A stretch of DNA of 64,000 nt from Thermocladium sp. (lineage in GTDB: Archaea; Thermoproteota; Thermoprotei; Thermoproteales; Thermocladiaceae), in NCBI GenBank assembly GCA_023269935.1, contig JAGDXC010000010.1:1-64000 (forward strand), in the 5' to 3' direction. The notes under the pieces were generated by a model. It worked only from the letters and a program-made list of their open reading frames with translations, ran no database searches and was not told where the DNA came from. Shown in pieces: positions 42,300 through 51,581 of this stretch; within the stretch, counting starts at the first letter, position 1; the number at the start of each line of letters is the position of its first letter. A program made the translations under genes and the position numbers.

Positions 42300-43517
42300 A
42301 TGAGGAACATAATTGTTTCTTATATAGATAGAAAACCAGTTGAGGAACAGCCTGTAGAGCTTGTTGAGCGAAAGGGTCTGGGTCACCCAGATTATATATC
42401 GGATGCTGTCTCCGAAGCCGCTAGTAGGGAATTATCTAAGTACTATTTAAAGGAATTCGGCACAATTCTGCACCACAACTTAGACAAGGTATTACTAGTC
42501 GGGGGTCAAGCATCACCTAGATTTGGAGGCGGGGATATAATACATCCCATATATATCCATGTTGCCGGTCGAGCCACAACAGAGGTAAAGACAAGTAATG
42601 GAACTATTAAAATCCCGATTGGTCCAATAATTCTTTCTGCCTCCAAGAAATTCATTAAGAATAATTTCAGATTCCTTGATCCAGATAGGCATATAGTGGT
42701 CAATTATTCTATTGGGCCAGGATCCGCTGACTTAGTTGGGGTTTATGAGTTGGGAACACACTCGGCGGTTCCATTAGCGAATGATACATCGATAGGAGTT
42801 GGCTTTGCGCCTTTTTCCGTGACGGAGAGGCTAGCAATGGAGTCAGAACGATTACTCAATTCACGTGAATTTAAGCTAAAGTATCCGGAGGTGGGCGAGG
42901 ATGTTAAGGTAATGGCATTAAGGCAAGGCAGATCCATTAAGATAACGATAGCCGCTGCCTTCATATCATCGCTAGTTAAGGACAAGGATCATTACTTAAG
43001 CGTTAAGGAGGAAGTAAAGCGGCAAGTTGAGGACTTAGCCTCAAAGATAGCTCCTGGCTTTGATACGTCTATTTTCATCAATACCGCGGATAAACCTGAG
43101 AACGGCATTTATTATATAACCGTTACAGGTACATCAGCTGAGCATGGGGATGACGGCATGACAGGAAGGGGCAATAGGGCTAATGGCTTGATCACGCCCA
43201 TGAGGCCCATGACCATGGAAGCTGCCGCCGGCAAGAATCCAGTTAATCACATTGGCAAGATATATAACGTATTTGCTCCCCTCGTGGCTAATAGGATATA
43301 TAAGGAGGTAACAGGCATTAAAGAGGTGTACGTATACTTGCTTAGCCAAATAGGTAAGCCAATTGATCAACCATTAATTGCTAATGTCGAGATTATTCCT
43401 GAGAAGGAATTGACTAACAACATGAAACAAGATGCGCAATCAATAATGGATGAGGAGCTAAGCAGAATAACTAGAATAGCCGAGTTAATACTAAATGAGG
43501 AGGCAACGCTTTATTAA
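42300..43517 (+). CDS. mat: Archaeal-type S-adenosylmethionine synthetase
   Basis: A 405-residue archaeal MAT, distinct from bacterial MetK. It has [20 protein letters not shown] near the N-terminus, a GGGDIIHPI stretch, [20 protein letters not shown] near residue 285 and the C-terminal GKPIDQP. It makes SAM from ATP and methionine for methyltransferases and for decarboxylated SAM. It is translated directly after the Sm-like gene, with GGTGGGGTGAA before the ATG. The pairing is unusual to me, though operons of RNA-binding proteins with metabolic genes occur in archaea. Confidence 0.94.
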   Translation: MRNIIVSYIDRKPVEEQPVELVERKGLGHPDYISDAVSEAASRELSKYYLKEFGTILHHNLDKVLLVGGQASPRFGGGDIIHPIYIHVAGRATTEVKTSNGTIKIPIGPIILSASKKFIKNNFRFLDPDRHIVVNYSIGPGSADLVGVYELGTHSAVPLANDTSIGVGFAPFSVTERLAMESERLLNSREFKLKYPEVGEDVKVMALRQGRSIKITIAAAFISSLVKDKDHYLSVKEEVKRQVEDLASKIAPGFDTSIFINTADKPENGIYYITVTGTSAEHGDDGMTGRGNRANGLITPMRPMTMEAAAGKNPVNHIGKIYNVFAPLVANRIYKEVTGIKEVYVYLLSQIGKPIDQPLIANVEIIPEKELTNNMKQDAQSIMDEELSRITRIAELILNEEATLY

Positions 43518-43532
43518 CGCTTCGCAAGCTCA

Positions 43533-45404
43533 CTATAATCTATGTCTCCTATATTCATTTATTATGTCCTCCATGAAGTCATGATTGACCTCGCTCTCTA
43601 AATTATTGCGTATATTATTTAGGGCCTTGATCACTGCATCCCTGGATATTAGCTTGACCTCGCCGATATCCCACACCAATACATCCCTTAATGGAATTGG
43701 ATTTATTCCTAGCTTGAAGAATGCCTTTAATCCTCCCATGCCTGCATCCTCGCTTATTATGATAGTGTTTGCCCCAAGTTCAAGTAATCTGGATATATTC
43801 ATCATTGATAAGTGGTAAAGTGTGGCCATGGGATAGAATCCCCTCCTAACGGCATCTATAACCTCATCCTCATTCTGAACCTTAACGGCTATGCCAATGC
43901 TGCCGGTAACTATGTTGCTCACGTATTCCTCAAGTTGCCTTAATTTATTGGTTAAATCTATATTCTTACTTATCTCCGCCGCTAAGTCTTGCTCCAAGTA
44001 AGAAATCCTAGTTCTAAGCGTGGAGTCACCGCTGGGGCTTCTGATGATGATTTTCTCCAGCTCCTCCTTTAACTCCCTATTTTCCTTCCGTAGTCTCTCC
44101 ACCTCCTTCTCCAGCGCCTCTATGTACTCTAGGTGATTATCAGCCTTGTCTTCCTGCTTATCCTTTATCACTATGACCTTCACATTATTATTGGCTTGTT
44201 CCTTCTTAAGCGCCTCATTTAATGCTTGATTTATGGGAATGCCCTTTATCACAAGTTCCTTAACGTGGTCCAGAGGTAATCCTATAGCCCTCCTCCTTAC
44301 CTCATCCTCAACTTTATCCAGCTTTGGCTTCACATTCATGTATGCCTTATATGCAGCCGCCAATGCATCTCGTTGATGGGGAGTGGATACCTTGATTCCC
44401 TGTTGCCTAGCTAGGCTAGTAGCTATATCAGTCTTCTCATCTATGGATAAATCATTCTCTGGATAATAAAGAATGGAGTTAACCATCGCGGCCAGCTTCT
44501 TGACATACTCAGAGGGCTTGCTGACATCAGTGGCTATTATTATGGGAGAGCCGTATCTATACACCATCCTCAATAATGCGCTTCTACTTAGGTTTCTCCC
44601 ACTATATAGCCGCAATATGTTCCCCCTCAAGTCCATGATAGCGACTCCAGCAACTATGCCTGGATCAACACCAATAATGAGTTTCCTATCATGGCTAGGC
44701 ACAGTCGCTCCTTCAAACCTGAAGGAATCCAATAGAGCAGATTCTATCCTTACCTCAACATCCAACCCCTTATAAGGCTTCACTATCTTTCTCACAACTG
44801 ATTTCTCGGCGTACACCACGAAAACAGCTGATCTAATTCCCTCACGTTCCCTATAGAATAGATCATAATCTAGGCCCCCCTTATCCAGCGCCTCCTTTAT
44901 GACCTCTGTTAAGCTTTTAATCCGTAATGAAACATTTCTTTCATATCTATTCCTGCTTTGCCCGCCCGGCGTCGTCGAGATCTTGGCTTTAACCACTATA
45001 TGGGTCTCATCCTCATATAATTTAATAGCCGTGCCGACTCCCATGATTAATAATCGGGCCGCTGCCTCAGCTGTCTGAAGCGGCGATAATTTTGACACAT
45101 TTATTCCTAAGTGTTCCTTAACTAAGTGCTCCATGGACTTCTCAGATCCATCGCTGAGCCTCGTGACTTGAATTATGGATACATCAAACGGTAATGCAGC
45201 TATTTTCCGTATTAAGTGGGGAGCCATCTCTAATAATTCCCTTACATTATCTATGGCTAGCCTCTTTATACGATACTTCCGCATTACCCTATATAGGCCC
45301 CACTCATCCGCTGTGCCGCTCTCTATGAGGCCTTTATCGCTTGCAACAACGTATGCAAACTCGCCCCCATTTATGTCAATGCCCATGACCAGAGAGTCGG
45401 CCAC
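43533..45404 (-). CDS. DUF460 protein: two RNase H-like parts and a coiled coil
   Basis: A 623-residue archaeal DUF460 protein. The N-terminus (residues 5-130) and the part near residue 240 (KLIIGVDPGIVAGVAIMDLR) look like RNase H/RuvC-fold strands with Asp residues. Residues 430-500 are a strong coiled coil (EALEKEVERLRKENRELKEE). The C-terminal 120 residues are a separate domain with EDAGMGGLKAFFKLGINP. The family is nearly universal in archaea and presumed to act on nucleic acid, but it is uncharacterised. The start is GTG, 26 bases after a TATA-like GTTTTTAAC. Confidence 0.88.
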   Translation of the reverse strand: MADSLVMGIDINGGEFAYVVASDKGLIESGTADEWGLYRVMRKYRIKRLAIDNVRELLEMAPHLIRKIAALPFDVSIIQVTRLSDGSEKSMEHLVKEHLGINVSKLSPLQTAEAAARLLIMGVGTAIKLYEDETHIVVKAKISTTPGGQSRNRYERNVSLRIKSLTEVIKEALDKGGLDYDLFYREREGIRSAVFVVYAEKSVVRKIVKPYKGLDVEVRIESALLDSFRFEGATVPSHDRKLIIGVDPGIVAGVAIMDLRGNILRLYSGRNLSRSALLRMVYRYGSPIIIATDVSKPSEYVKKLAAMVNSILYYPENDLSIDEKTDIATSLARQQGIKVSTPHQRDALAAAYKAYMNVKPKLDKVEDEVRRRAIGLPLDHVKELVIKGIPINQALNEALKKEQANNNVKVIVIKDKQEDKADNHLEYIEALEKEVERLRKENRELKEELEKIIIRSPSGDSTLRTRISYLEQDLAAEISKNIDLTNKLRQLEEYVSNIVTGSIGIAVKVQNEDEVIDAVRRGFYPMATLYHLSMMNISRLLELGANTIIISEDAGMGGLKAFFKLGINPIPLRDVLVWDIGEVKLISRDAVIKALNNIRNNLESEVNHDFMEDIINEYRRHRL

Positions 45405-45435
45405 ATGTTAACTATGTATAGAGGTTAAAAACGCT

Positions 45436-45645
45436 TTGTTGATATATGCGTTACCAATTATTGGACACGCAATAGATGTGGCACTGATGGGGCCTGAACT
45501 AAACCATATGGGTAATCAATATGCGTCGCCGCTCCACATGCTTACGGAGTCAACGCCATTATTGTCACCATGTCCATTGATGCGGGTGCTACATGATAAA
45601 AAGTGGCAAGCCTCGCCATTTAGGGCGGGGAGAAGGTCAGCCTAA
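45436..45645 (+). pseudogene. TnpB C-terminal tail with type A right end
   Basis: The plus strand encodes a Pro/Leu-rich tail (GPELNHMGNQYASPLHML, then SPFRAGRRSA) that runs into the hairpin CCTCGCCATTTAGGGCGGGG and AGAAGGTCAG (45610-45640). That ending is the type A terminus, and the reading frame through it matches archaeal TnpB tails. The zinc finger is missing, so this is a 3' fragment of about 200 bases, not a gene. It accounts for most of the 353-base gap up to 45757. Confidence 0.55.
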
Positions 45646-45757
45646 GTCCAGTGTGAATTGAATAAAAATAGAGTCCAACTCTCAAAAGGTAGCTTTGAAG
45701 CAAGTTAAGATGAACATAACCGGAGCAATTATTACTGGAGTCCATAATTAAAAAAAT

Positions 45758-46309
45758 ATGCAACCAGATAGAAGAGTGCCAGCTCGCTTATTGCTTATGC
45801 CATTTCGAGGAATAATGGAGAAATCCGCTTCCTTATTTATCAGGGATTATATTAAAGAAGAAGATAATGTATTGGATGTGGGCAGTGGCCCTGGCTTCTT
45901 CACCGTTAAAATAGCTAAGAAAGTTGGTCCTCAGGGCAGGGTTTATGCAGTTGATGCTGATGAGCATTCCATAGATATTCTTTTGGGGAGAATTAAGGAA
46001 TTATCGTTATCCAATGTAACTCCCATTATTGCCTCTGCCGATGACTTATCCTTCATCAGTGATGAGACAATTGACGTGGTTTTCTCCAATAAGACGCTAT
46101 GTTGCATTAGGGATCACTTAAGGTCAATTAATGAGATCATTAGGGTCATGAAAAAAGATGGGATTGCGTACATAAGCGTATCCCGGCCAGCTTTGGACTC
46201 TCTGTCTGTGGATTCAGGGGAATGGTCTCTCTTGTTATCGAAGTTTCAAGTAATTAGGAAGGGGTCCTCATTAACCAGTAGATGGGCGATAGTTAAGAAG
46301 CTAAACTAA
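45758..46309 (+). CDS. Class I SAM-dependent methyltransferase
   Basis: A 183-residue UbiE/Methyltransf_11-like protein: the SAM motif VLDVGSGPGFFTVKIAKKVG (residues about 41-60), the acidic ribose-binding VYAVDAD, and motif IV IDVVFSNKTLCCI. The substrate is unknown. The TATA-like AATTAAAAAAAT abuts the first ATG, too close for a leaderless start. A GTG at codon 7 (45776) is 26 bases from it and may be the real start. It is a single gene between the TnpB fossil and the mutase gene. Confidence 0.85.
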   Translation: MQPDRRVPARLLLMPFRGIMEKSASLFIRDYIKEEDNVLDVGSGPGFFTVKIAKKVGPQGRVYAVDADEHSIDILLGRIKELSLSNVTPIIASADDLSFISDETIDVVFSNKTLCCIRDHLRSINEIIRVMKKDGIAYISVSRPALDSLSVDSGEWSLLLSKFQVIRKGSSLTSRWAIVKKLN

Positions 46310-46368
46310 TAGCGTAATTCTTAGTATCCTACGAAAAGCATTAATTTGCCTAAAGGCTATAACGAAAT

Positions 46369-48036
46369 ATGAACAATGAAAAGCTCAGGATTAAGTATGA
46401 GGAGTGGAAGAGAGGATTCTTGATTCCATTGCTGAATAAGATGCCGGAGCAGCGAAAATTCGAGACGCTATATGGAACTAAAATAAGGAATCTATACACG
46501 CCGTTGGATTGGAGTGGGGATTACTTGATGGAGCTTGGGTTTCCCGGTCAGCATCCATATACGAGGGGCATTTACCCTAATATGTATAGACATAGATTAT
46601 GGACATTTAGGCAGTACTCCGGTTTCGGGAGTCCTGAGGACACTAATGCTAGGTATAGGTTTCTATTGAGTCAGGGACAGACTGGACTAAGCGTTGCTTT
46701 TGATTTGCCCACGCAATTAGGCTTGGATCCTGATGATCAATTAGCCTATCCAGAGGTAGGTAAGGTGGGGGTTTCCGTCCCCGAGGTTGAATCAATGGAT
46801 ATTTTGTTCAGGGATATAGATCAAGGAAAGATAAGTACGTCAATGACAATAAACGCTACATCGGCGGAATTACTCTCCATGTATATTGTGGTCGCCGAGT
46901 CGCGGGGAGTCGATGTGGCTATCTTGGATGGCACTGTTCAAAATGATATATTAAAGGAATTCATCGCCCGTAACCTATACATATATCCCCCACTTCACTC
47001 AATGAGGTATGCCACAGACTTAATAGCATATACAGCTAAGTACTTGCCTAAGTGGCATCCCATAAGTATAAGTGGCTATCACTTTAGGGAGGCCGGCGCA
47101 ACCTCGGTTCAAGAGATAGCATTCACATTAGCGGATGCAATAGAATACGTTAAATGGACTAATGAGCGAAGTAAAGTGCCCATAGATGAATTTGCTCCAA
47201 AATTATCGTTCTTCTTCGCAGCCACAACTAATCTATTTGAAGAAATAGCTAAGTTCAGGGCGGTTAGGCGAATGTGGAGTAGAATAATGAAGGATAAATT
47301 CAATGCCGCAAATCCGGAGTCAATGAGAATGAAGTTCCACGTACAGACCTCAGGAGCAGCGCTTACAGCCCAGCAGCCTGAGGTTAACATAATTAGGACT
47401 ACTATACAAGCATTAGCGGCAGTATTAGGTGGTTGCCAATCCCTTCATGTCAATTCATTTGATGAAGCATTGGCGCTGCCCACGGAGAAGTCGGTGGAGT
47501 TATCGCTTAGGGTGCAGCAAGTGATAGCATACGAGAGTGGCGTAATTGACACGGTTGATCCCTTGGGCGGCTCATATTATATTGAGTGGTTGACTGATGA
47601 CATTGAGGAGAAGGCATGGAAAATAATTGAGCAGATAGATAAGTTGGGGGGAGCTGTAAGGGCAGTTGAGTTAGGGTACCCTCAGCGAGAGATAGCTGCC
47701 TCTGCTTATGAGTATCAAAAGAAAGTGGATAGTGGGGAATTACCATTAATCGGAGTTAACATGTATAGAAAAGATGAGAGGACAAGGATGGAGCTGCATA
47801 AGGTTGATCCCGAATCCAGGAAGAGAAGCATAGAACGAGTCAAGAGAGTTAGAGAGAATAGGGATGCCGAGAAGTGGAGACGTAGCTTAGAGGAGCTCCG
47901 TAGATTAGCTAGTAATAATGAAGCTAATGTTTTCCCGGGAATACTGAACGCGATTAGGGCTAAGGCTACTGTCGGTGAAGTGAGCAAAGTGCTTCGTGAG
48001 GAGTGGGGCGAGTATAAGCCAGAGCCGATTTTCTAG
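46369..48036 (+). CDS. mutB: Methylmalonyl-CoA mutase large-subunit catalytic protein
   Basis: A 555-residue CoA-binding barrel of methylmalonyl-CoA mutase. It includes YPNMYRHRLWTFRQYSGFG, DLPTQLGLDPDD, GYHFREAGATSVQEIAF, HVQTSGAALTAQQPEVNIIR and NSFDEALALPTE. The cobalamin-binding domain is not attached, so, as in other archaea, it must pair with a separate small subunit encoded elsewhere. It interconverts methylmalonyl-CoA and succinyl-CoA, which fits odd-chain or propionate handling or a CO2-fixation cycle. Its start is about 28 bases after a TATA-like region. Confidence 0.94.
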   Translation: MNNEKLRIKYEEWKRGFLIPLLNKMPEQRKFETLYGTKIRNLYTPLDWSGDYLMELGFPGQHPYTRGIYPNMYRHRLWTFRQYSGFGSPEDTNARYRFLLSQGQTGLSVAFDLPTQLGLDPDDQLAYPEVGKVGVSVPEVESMDILFRDIDQGKISTSMTINATSAELLSMYIVVAESRGVDVAILDGTVQNDILKEFIARNLYIYPPLHSMRYATDLIAYTAKYLPKWHPISISGYHFREAGATSVQEIAFTLADAIEYVKWTNERSKVPIDEFAPKLSFFFAATTNLFEEIAKFRAVRRMWSRIMKDKFNAANPESMRMKFHVQTSGAALTAQQPEVNIIRTTIQALAAVLGGCQSLHVNSFDEALALPTEKSVELSLRVQQVIAYESGVIDTVDPLGGSYYIEWLTDDIEEKAWKIIEQIDKLGGAVRAVELGYPQREIAASAYEYQKKVDSGELPLIGVNMYRKDERTRMELHKVDPESRKRSIERVKRVRENRDAEKWRRSLEELRRLASNNEANVFPGILNAIRAKATVGEVSKVLREEWGEYKPEPIF

Positions 48037-48143
48037 GTCATCATTATCTAAAAGAGACTAATAGTTATTGCTGGCGAAAGGATAAATAGCATCATTTGCC
48101 TTATGCGTTATCGTTAAAAAATAACGCATAACTTGACTTTATC

Positions 48144-49286
48144 ATGGCATCGAAAAACTCTCTCACTATAGGCATAGCGCTGCTAATAGTTGGTCTAGTC
48201 ATTGGTTTGGTCATAGGCTATGTTATATCGCCGAAGCCTTCAACAAGCGTTACCACTACATCTACGCCTCCCGTCACTAAATCATCAAGCGCGTTCAATG
48301 TTGGAGCTGCCGGCACGCTTAAGTTCGCTTTTGGAGATTTACTAAATATTTATGAGCAACTATATCCAAGCATTACAACAGGTACTCCATTGTTCAAGGG
48401 CAGCGGTGAAGTGATGAGTGATGAGAACACGACCAAGATTTATAGCTTGGTTGCATCGGCGGATACAACCACCATACCGAGGGTATTGTTCCCCGTTAAC
48501 TTAACTAATTACGAGATAGCCTTTGGAAGCACTCAAATGGTTATGCTAGTTAACTTAAATACTACCGTGGGGAAAGAGGTCTATAATTTATGGTTGCAGA
48601 CCGATAATTCCAGTAGTAGTCCATATTGGAAGCAAATATTCCAAATATTGATGCAGCCCGGGGTGGTGGTCGGTGTATCTAATCCCTTCACCGATCCCTC
48701 GGGTTATCAAGCGATATGTGTAACCAAATTGGCGGGTCTCACTTACTTCGGTAACTCTTCGCTGGTCTATGATACCTTATATTATTACAAGGGACAGGAG
48801 CTTAATCCAAGCAAGATATATATGGAGAATACTGAGGTGGATTTAGTTACATTAATGGAGAGCGGTAAAATAGACTTCATTCTTAGCGCTTACTTAAGCA
48901 ATGCATTGCCAACGCATGAGGCAGTGCCCACTATAGCTTACATTACGCTGCCATCTCAGATAAATCTGGGTAATCTATCAATGGTGAATTACTATCACTC
49001 AGTTAATGTTACGTGGAGCGAGAATGGAGTCACGAAGACATTCCAATGCAATCCCGTAGTTTATACCGCATCAATACCATACGCTGCCCCAAATCCGCAA
49101 GCAGCGATTAACTTCATGCTCTTGCTCTTTAGTCCAGAGGGTCAGAAAGTGCTTGAAAGTAATGGAATAACGCCGATATTGCCCGGCGTAGTATATGGCA
49201 GTTACGCCTCGGTTCCTCCGCAGTTAAAGCCATTCACTGTGCCGCTTAGTGATGAGCCGGGCCTCGCCTCCATATTCCCTCAGTGA
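48144..49286 (+). CDS. wtpA: Tungstate/molybdate ABC transporter binding protein (WtpA-like)
   Basis: A 380-residue extracytoplasmic binding protein. One N-terminal transmembrane/signal helix (residues 7-29) precedes a Ser/Thr/Pro linker (residues 30-50, probably glycosylated). The mature domain opens AAGTLKFAFGDLLNIYEQ and has a KGSGEVM anion loop, ending in FMLLLFSPEGQKVLESNGIT. This is typical of molybdate/tungstate binders of the WtpA type. The permease and ATPase genes follow. Sulfate cannot be ruled out. TATA-like GTTAAAAAATAAC lies 25 bases before the ATG. Confidence 0.85.
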   Translation: MASKNSLTIGIALLIVGLVIGLVIGYVISPKPSTSVTTTSTPPVTKSSSAFNVGAAGTLKFAFGDLLNIYEQLYPSITTGTPLFKGSGEVMSDENTTKIYSLVASADTTTIPRVLFPVNLTNYEIAFGSTQMVMLVNLNTTVGKEVYNLWLQTDNSSSSPYWKQIFQILMQPGVVVGVSNPFTDPSGYQAICVTKLAGLTYFGNSSLVYDTLYYYKGQELNPSKIYMENTEVDLVTLMESGKIDFILSAYLSNALPTHEAVPTIAYITLPSQINLGNLSMVNYYHSVNVTWSENGVTKTFQCNPVVYTASIPYAAPNPQAAINFMLLLFSPEGQKVLESNGITPILPGVVYGSYASVPPQLKPFTVPLSDEPGLASIFPQ

Positions 49287-49289
49287 TAA

Positions 49290-50099
49290 ATGATTATGGA
49301 GAATGTTTCATTTAAAATAACCATTTTCCTCGGTTTTATTCTACTGCTTTTCTATATATTTCCAATACTAGTGCTCACTAAGGTTGCGTCGCTCAGCGTC
49401 TTTCATGCGATTAGGTCACCATCATTTCTGGAAGCCATTGAGGTCACCATCATAATGGCCACAATAGCCTCAGTTATATCGGTCATTTTCGGCATCCCCC
49501 TTGGTTACTTCATGGCTAGATATGACTTCAGGGGAAAGTATGTTATTGATGCATTGCTTGATGTTCCCATAATGATTCCTCACATAGTCGTTGGCATAAT
49601 GATAGTATTGGCGTTTGCGTCTAGTTATGGTCTTGGCCCCATACTAGCGCGGCTTGGCGTGAGCTTTATTGATACTTTGTGGGGGGCAGTTGCCGCGGTG
49701 GCCTACTTAAGCTCTACTTACACGGTTAGAACAATTGAAACAGCTATCAGAATGATAAATCCAGACATAGAGCTAACGGCTCGTACACTAGGCGCGTCTC
49801 AATCATATGTTCTTCTTCACTTGGTAATTCCATATATAAGGAGAGCAATAGCAAATGGAGCCATGCTTTCCTGGTCCAGATCAGTCTCGGAGGCCGGCGC
49901 TCTTTTCATAGTTGCTTATTATATATTCATGGGTAAATCAACCATAATGCCGGCTTCTGTTTATATTTATGAATCATATGTCGGCATAGGTTTAACAAAT
50001 GCAGCCATGTACTCAGCCGCCCTCATTCTGGTGATTTTCATCATATTCGTGATATATAAGGCAATAATTGGGATAAGCCATGTCGCTTCGCATAATTGA
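49290..50099 (+). CDS. wtpB: ABC permease (WtpB-like)
   Basis: A 269-residue inner-membrane permease of the molybdate/tungstate/sulfate group, with about six helices. The EAA-like coupling loop reads ELTARTLGASQSYVLLHLVI near residues 165-185. It starts three bases after the wtpA stop and overlaps the ATPase gene by 20 bases, so the three are one operon. A second ATG lies six bases in (49296); the choice is not decisive. It forms the translocation channel with the downstream ATPase. Confidence 0.88.
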   Translation: MIMENVSFKITIFLGFILLLFYIFPILVLTKVASLSVFHAIRSPSFLEAIEVTIIMATIASVISVIFGIPLGYFMARYDFRGKYVIDALLDVPIMIPHIVVGIMIVLAFASSYGLGPILARLGVSFIDTLWGAVAAVAYLSSTYTVRTIETAIRMINPDIELTARTLGASQSYVLLHLVIPYIRRAIANGAMLSWSRSVSEAGALFIVAYYIFMGKSTIMPASVYIYESYVGIGLTNAAMYSAALILVIFIIFVIYKAIIGISHVASHN

Positions 50100-51024
50100 A
50101 TTGGAATATCAAGTTCAATCCTTTAGATTAGGTCCCATAAATTTAACTGTTAATAATGAATATTTCGTATTAATGGGCCCCACTGGAAGTGGGAAATCAA
50201 CCTTACTAAGGTTGGTCGCGGGTGCCCATAGGCCCCGGAAAGGCAGAATAATAATTAATGGCATGGATGTCACCACGTTACCGCCCGAGAAACGAGGAGT
50301 CTCATTTGTGCCGCAGGATTATGCTCTATTCTCAATAATGAGCGTAAGGAGAAATATAGAATTTGGATTAAGAGCTCGAGGCTACCCTAGGGATCATATC
50401 GATAAGGCGGTCTCCTCCATAGCCAGCCAATTAGGCATAGATGGCTTGCTAGCACGAAGTCCAGCAACATTATCAGGAGGTGAGCGGCAGAAAGTCGCAT
50501 TGGCACGTGCCTTGGTTTCCGGAGCTAAGATACTTCTATTGGATGAGCCGTTATCCATGCTTGATCCTCATAGTAGAATGGAATTTATGGAACTATTGAA
50601 GGATGTACGTAGACGATATGAATTAACCATTATGCATGTTACGCATGATTTTGAGGAGGCCTATTCCTTGGCTGATAGGATAGGGGTAATAATGGGGGGC
50701 CAATTACGGTATGTTGGAGATAAGGAAACGCTATTTAATGAACCGAGTGATGTTGATGTAGCAAGCTTCGTAGGGTATAGAAATAATGTAGTTGATGGCA
50801 AGGTTTTAGGGATTGATGGTTTATTATTCATAAGGCCCGAATGGATAGAGCTGGGTACAGGAGTCCTTGAGGGAACTGTGATTACTGTAATAGATTCTTT
50901 GAATGGGTTTTACGTGGAGATAAGCATTAATGGAAATCGATTAGTCGCCTTCTCCAAGAGAAGACCCAAAGTTGGAGAGAAAGTGAACATCAATATAGTA
51001 AAACATCACGTAATTAAGAAATAG
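50080..51024 (+). CDS. wtpC: ABC ATPase (WtpC-like)
   Basis: A 314-residue ATPase. Walker A is GPTGSGKSTLLRLVAG, the signature is LSGGERQKVALARAL, Walker B is ILLLDEPLSMLD, and the H-loop is HVTHDFEEA. Residues from about 235 form a small beta domain (TOBE-like, EGTVITVIDSLNGFYVEISI), which often binds the oxyanion for feedback control. It overlaps the permease by 20 bases. The 217-base gap after it (51025-51241) has a broken frame near 51055-51145 and no clear gene. Confidence 0.9.
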   Translation: MSLRIIELEYQVQSFRLGPINLTVNNEYFVLMGPTGSGKSTLLRLVAGAHRPRKGRIIINGMDVTTLPPEKRGVSFVPQDYALFSIMSVRRNIEFGLRARGYPRDHIDKAVSSIASQLGIDGLLARSPATLSGGERQKVALARALVSGAKILLLDEPLSMLDPHSRMEFMELLKDVRRRYELTIMHVTHDFEEAYSLADRIGVIMGGQLRYVGDKETLFNEPSDVDVASFVGYRNNVVDGKVLGIDGLLFIRPEWIELGTGVLEGTVITVIDSLNGFYVEISINGNRLVAFSKRRPKVGEKVNINIVKHHVIKK

Positions 51025-51241
51025 CGCCATGGATTAAGTTCAATATTATATCGTTGTAGAAATACTTAAGGAGGCAATAAACTTAGCTCATGGCAAGGCT
51101 AAATTAGGCATTGCAGTAAAAGACAATTCACCGGACGAGAAATAATGTGAAAGGCATGTTTTCTATGGAGGAGTTGGGATAAAGTGAATTGCGAAAAAAC
51201 TTAATAAAGTCCCTCGGCTAGATTAGCTTAGGTGATCTTAT

Positions 51242-51499
51242 ATGACCGAAATCCCTCTAAGTCTCTCCATAGATAAGTTTGATAGAATTATGTTGATCGA
51301 TGATGGAGATTGCAAGACATACTCTATCGGGTACTCCAGGTTAGGCAAGAGGCGGCTAATGATAGTGACGCTTACTAAATGCGTGGATGGTGGTGGGAAA
51401 ATACGGATCTATACCTTGAATGCGAAGGACACGCAACATGCATATTCTAGAATAGCTAAATTAATCTCCAGGGGAACAGAGTCTTCATACCGTAGATGA
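51242..51499 (+). CDS. Small hypothetical protein upstream of the Fix/ETF operon
   Basis: An 85-residue protein, mainly beta-rich, that I do not recognise. It has two cysteines (DGDCKTYS and TKCVDG) without a metal motif and a basic C-terminus. A ribosome-binding site AGGTGAT sits about 7 bases before the ATG, and the nearest TATA-like box (CTTAATAAAG) is about 37 bases upstream, so it has a short leader. The fixC gene starts 83 bases later with its own TATA, so co-transcription is uncertain. Confidence 0.6.
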   Translation: MTEIPLSLSIDKFDRIMLIDDGDCKTYSIGYSRLGKRRLMIVTLTKCVDGGGKIRIYTLNAKDTQHAYSRIAKLISRGTESSYRR

Positions 51500-51581
51500 T
51501 GCTGCGTTCCAGTGATTTAATGATCTCCTAGATGGTTACTTAGGATAATATTTAATAAGTGCTCTAGTTGGCATAGGACAC

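Noticed and set aside
45436..45645. A 69-residue plus-strand open frame
   Set aside because: Its end coincides with a type A hairpin terminus and the peptide resembles a TnpB tail without the zinc finger. It is more likely a fragment than a gene.
51055..51147. A short open stretch after wtpC reading EILKEAINLAHGKAKLGIAV
   Set aside because: It looks protein-like but has no start codon between the preceding stop and the hydrophobic stretch. It may be a remnant, but I could not support a gene.
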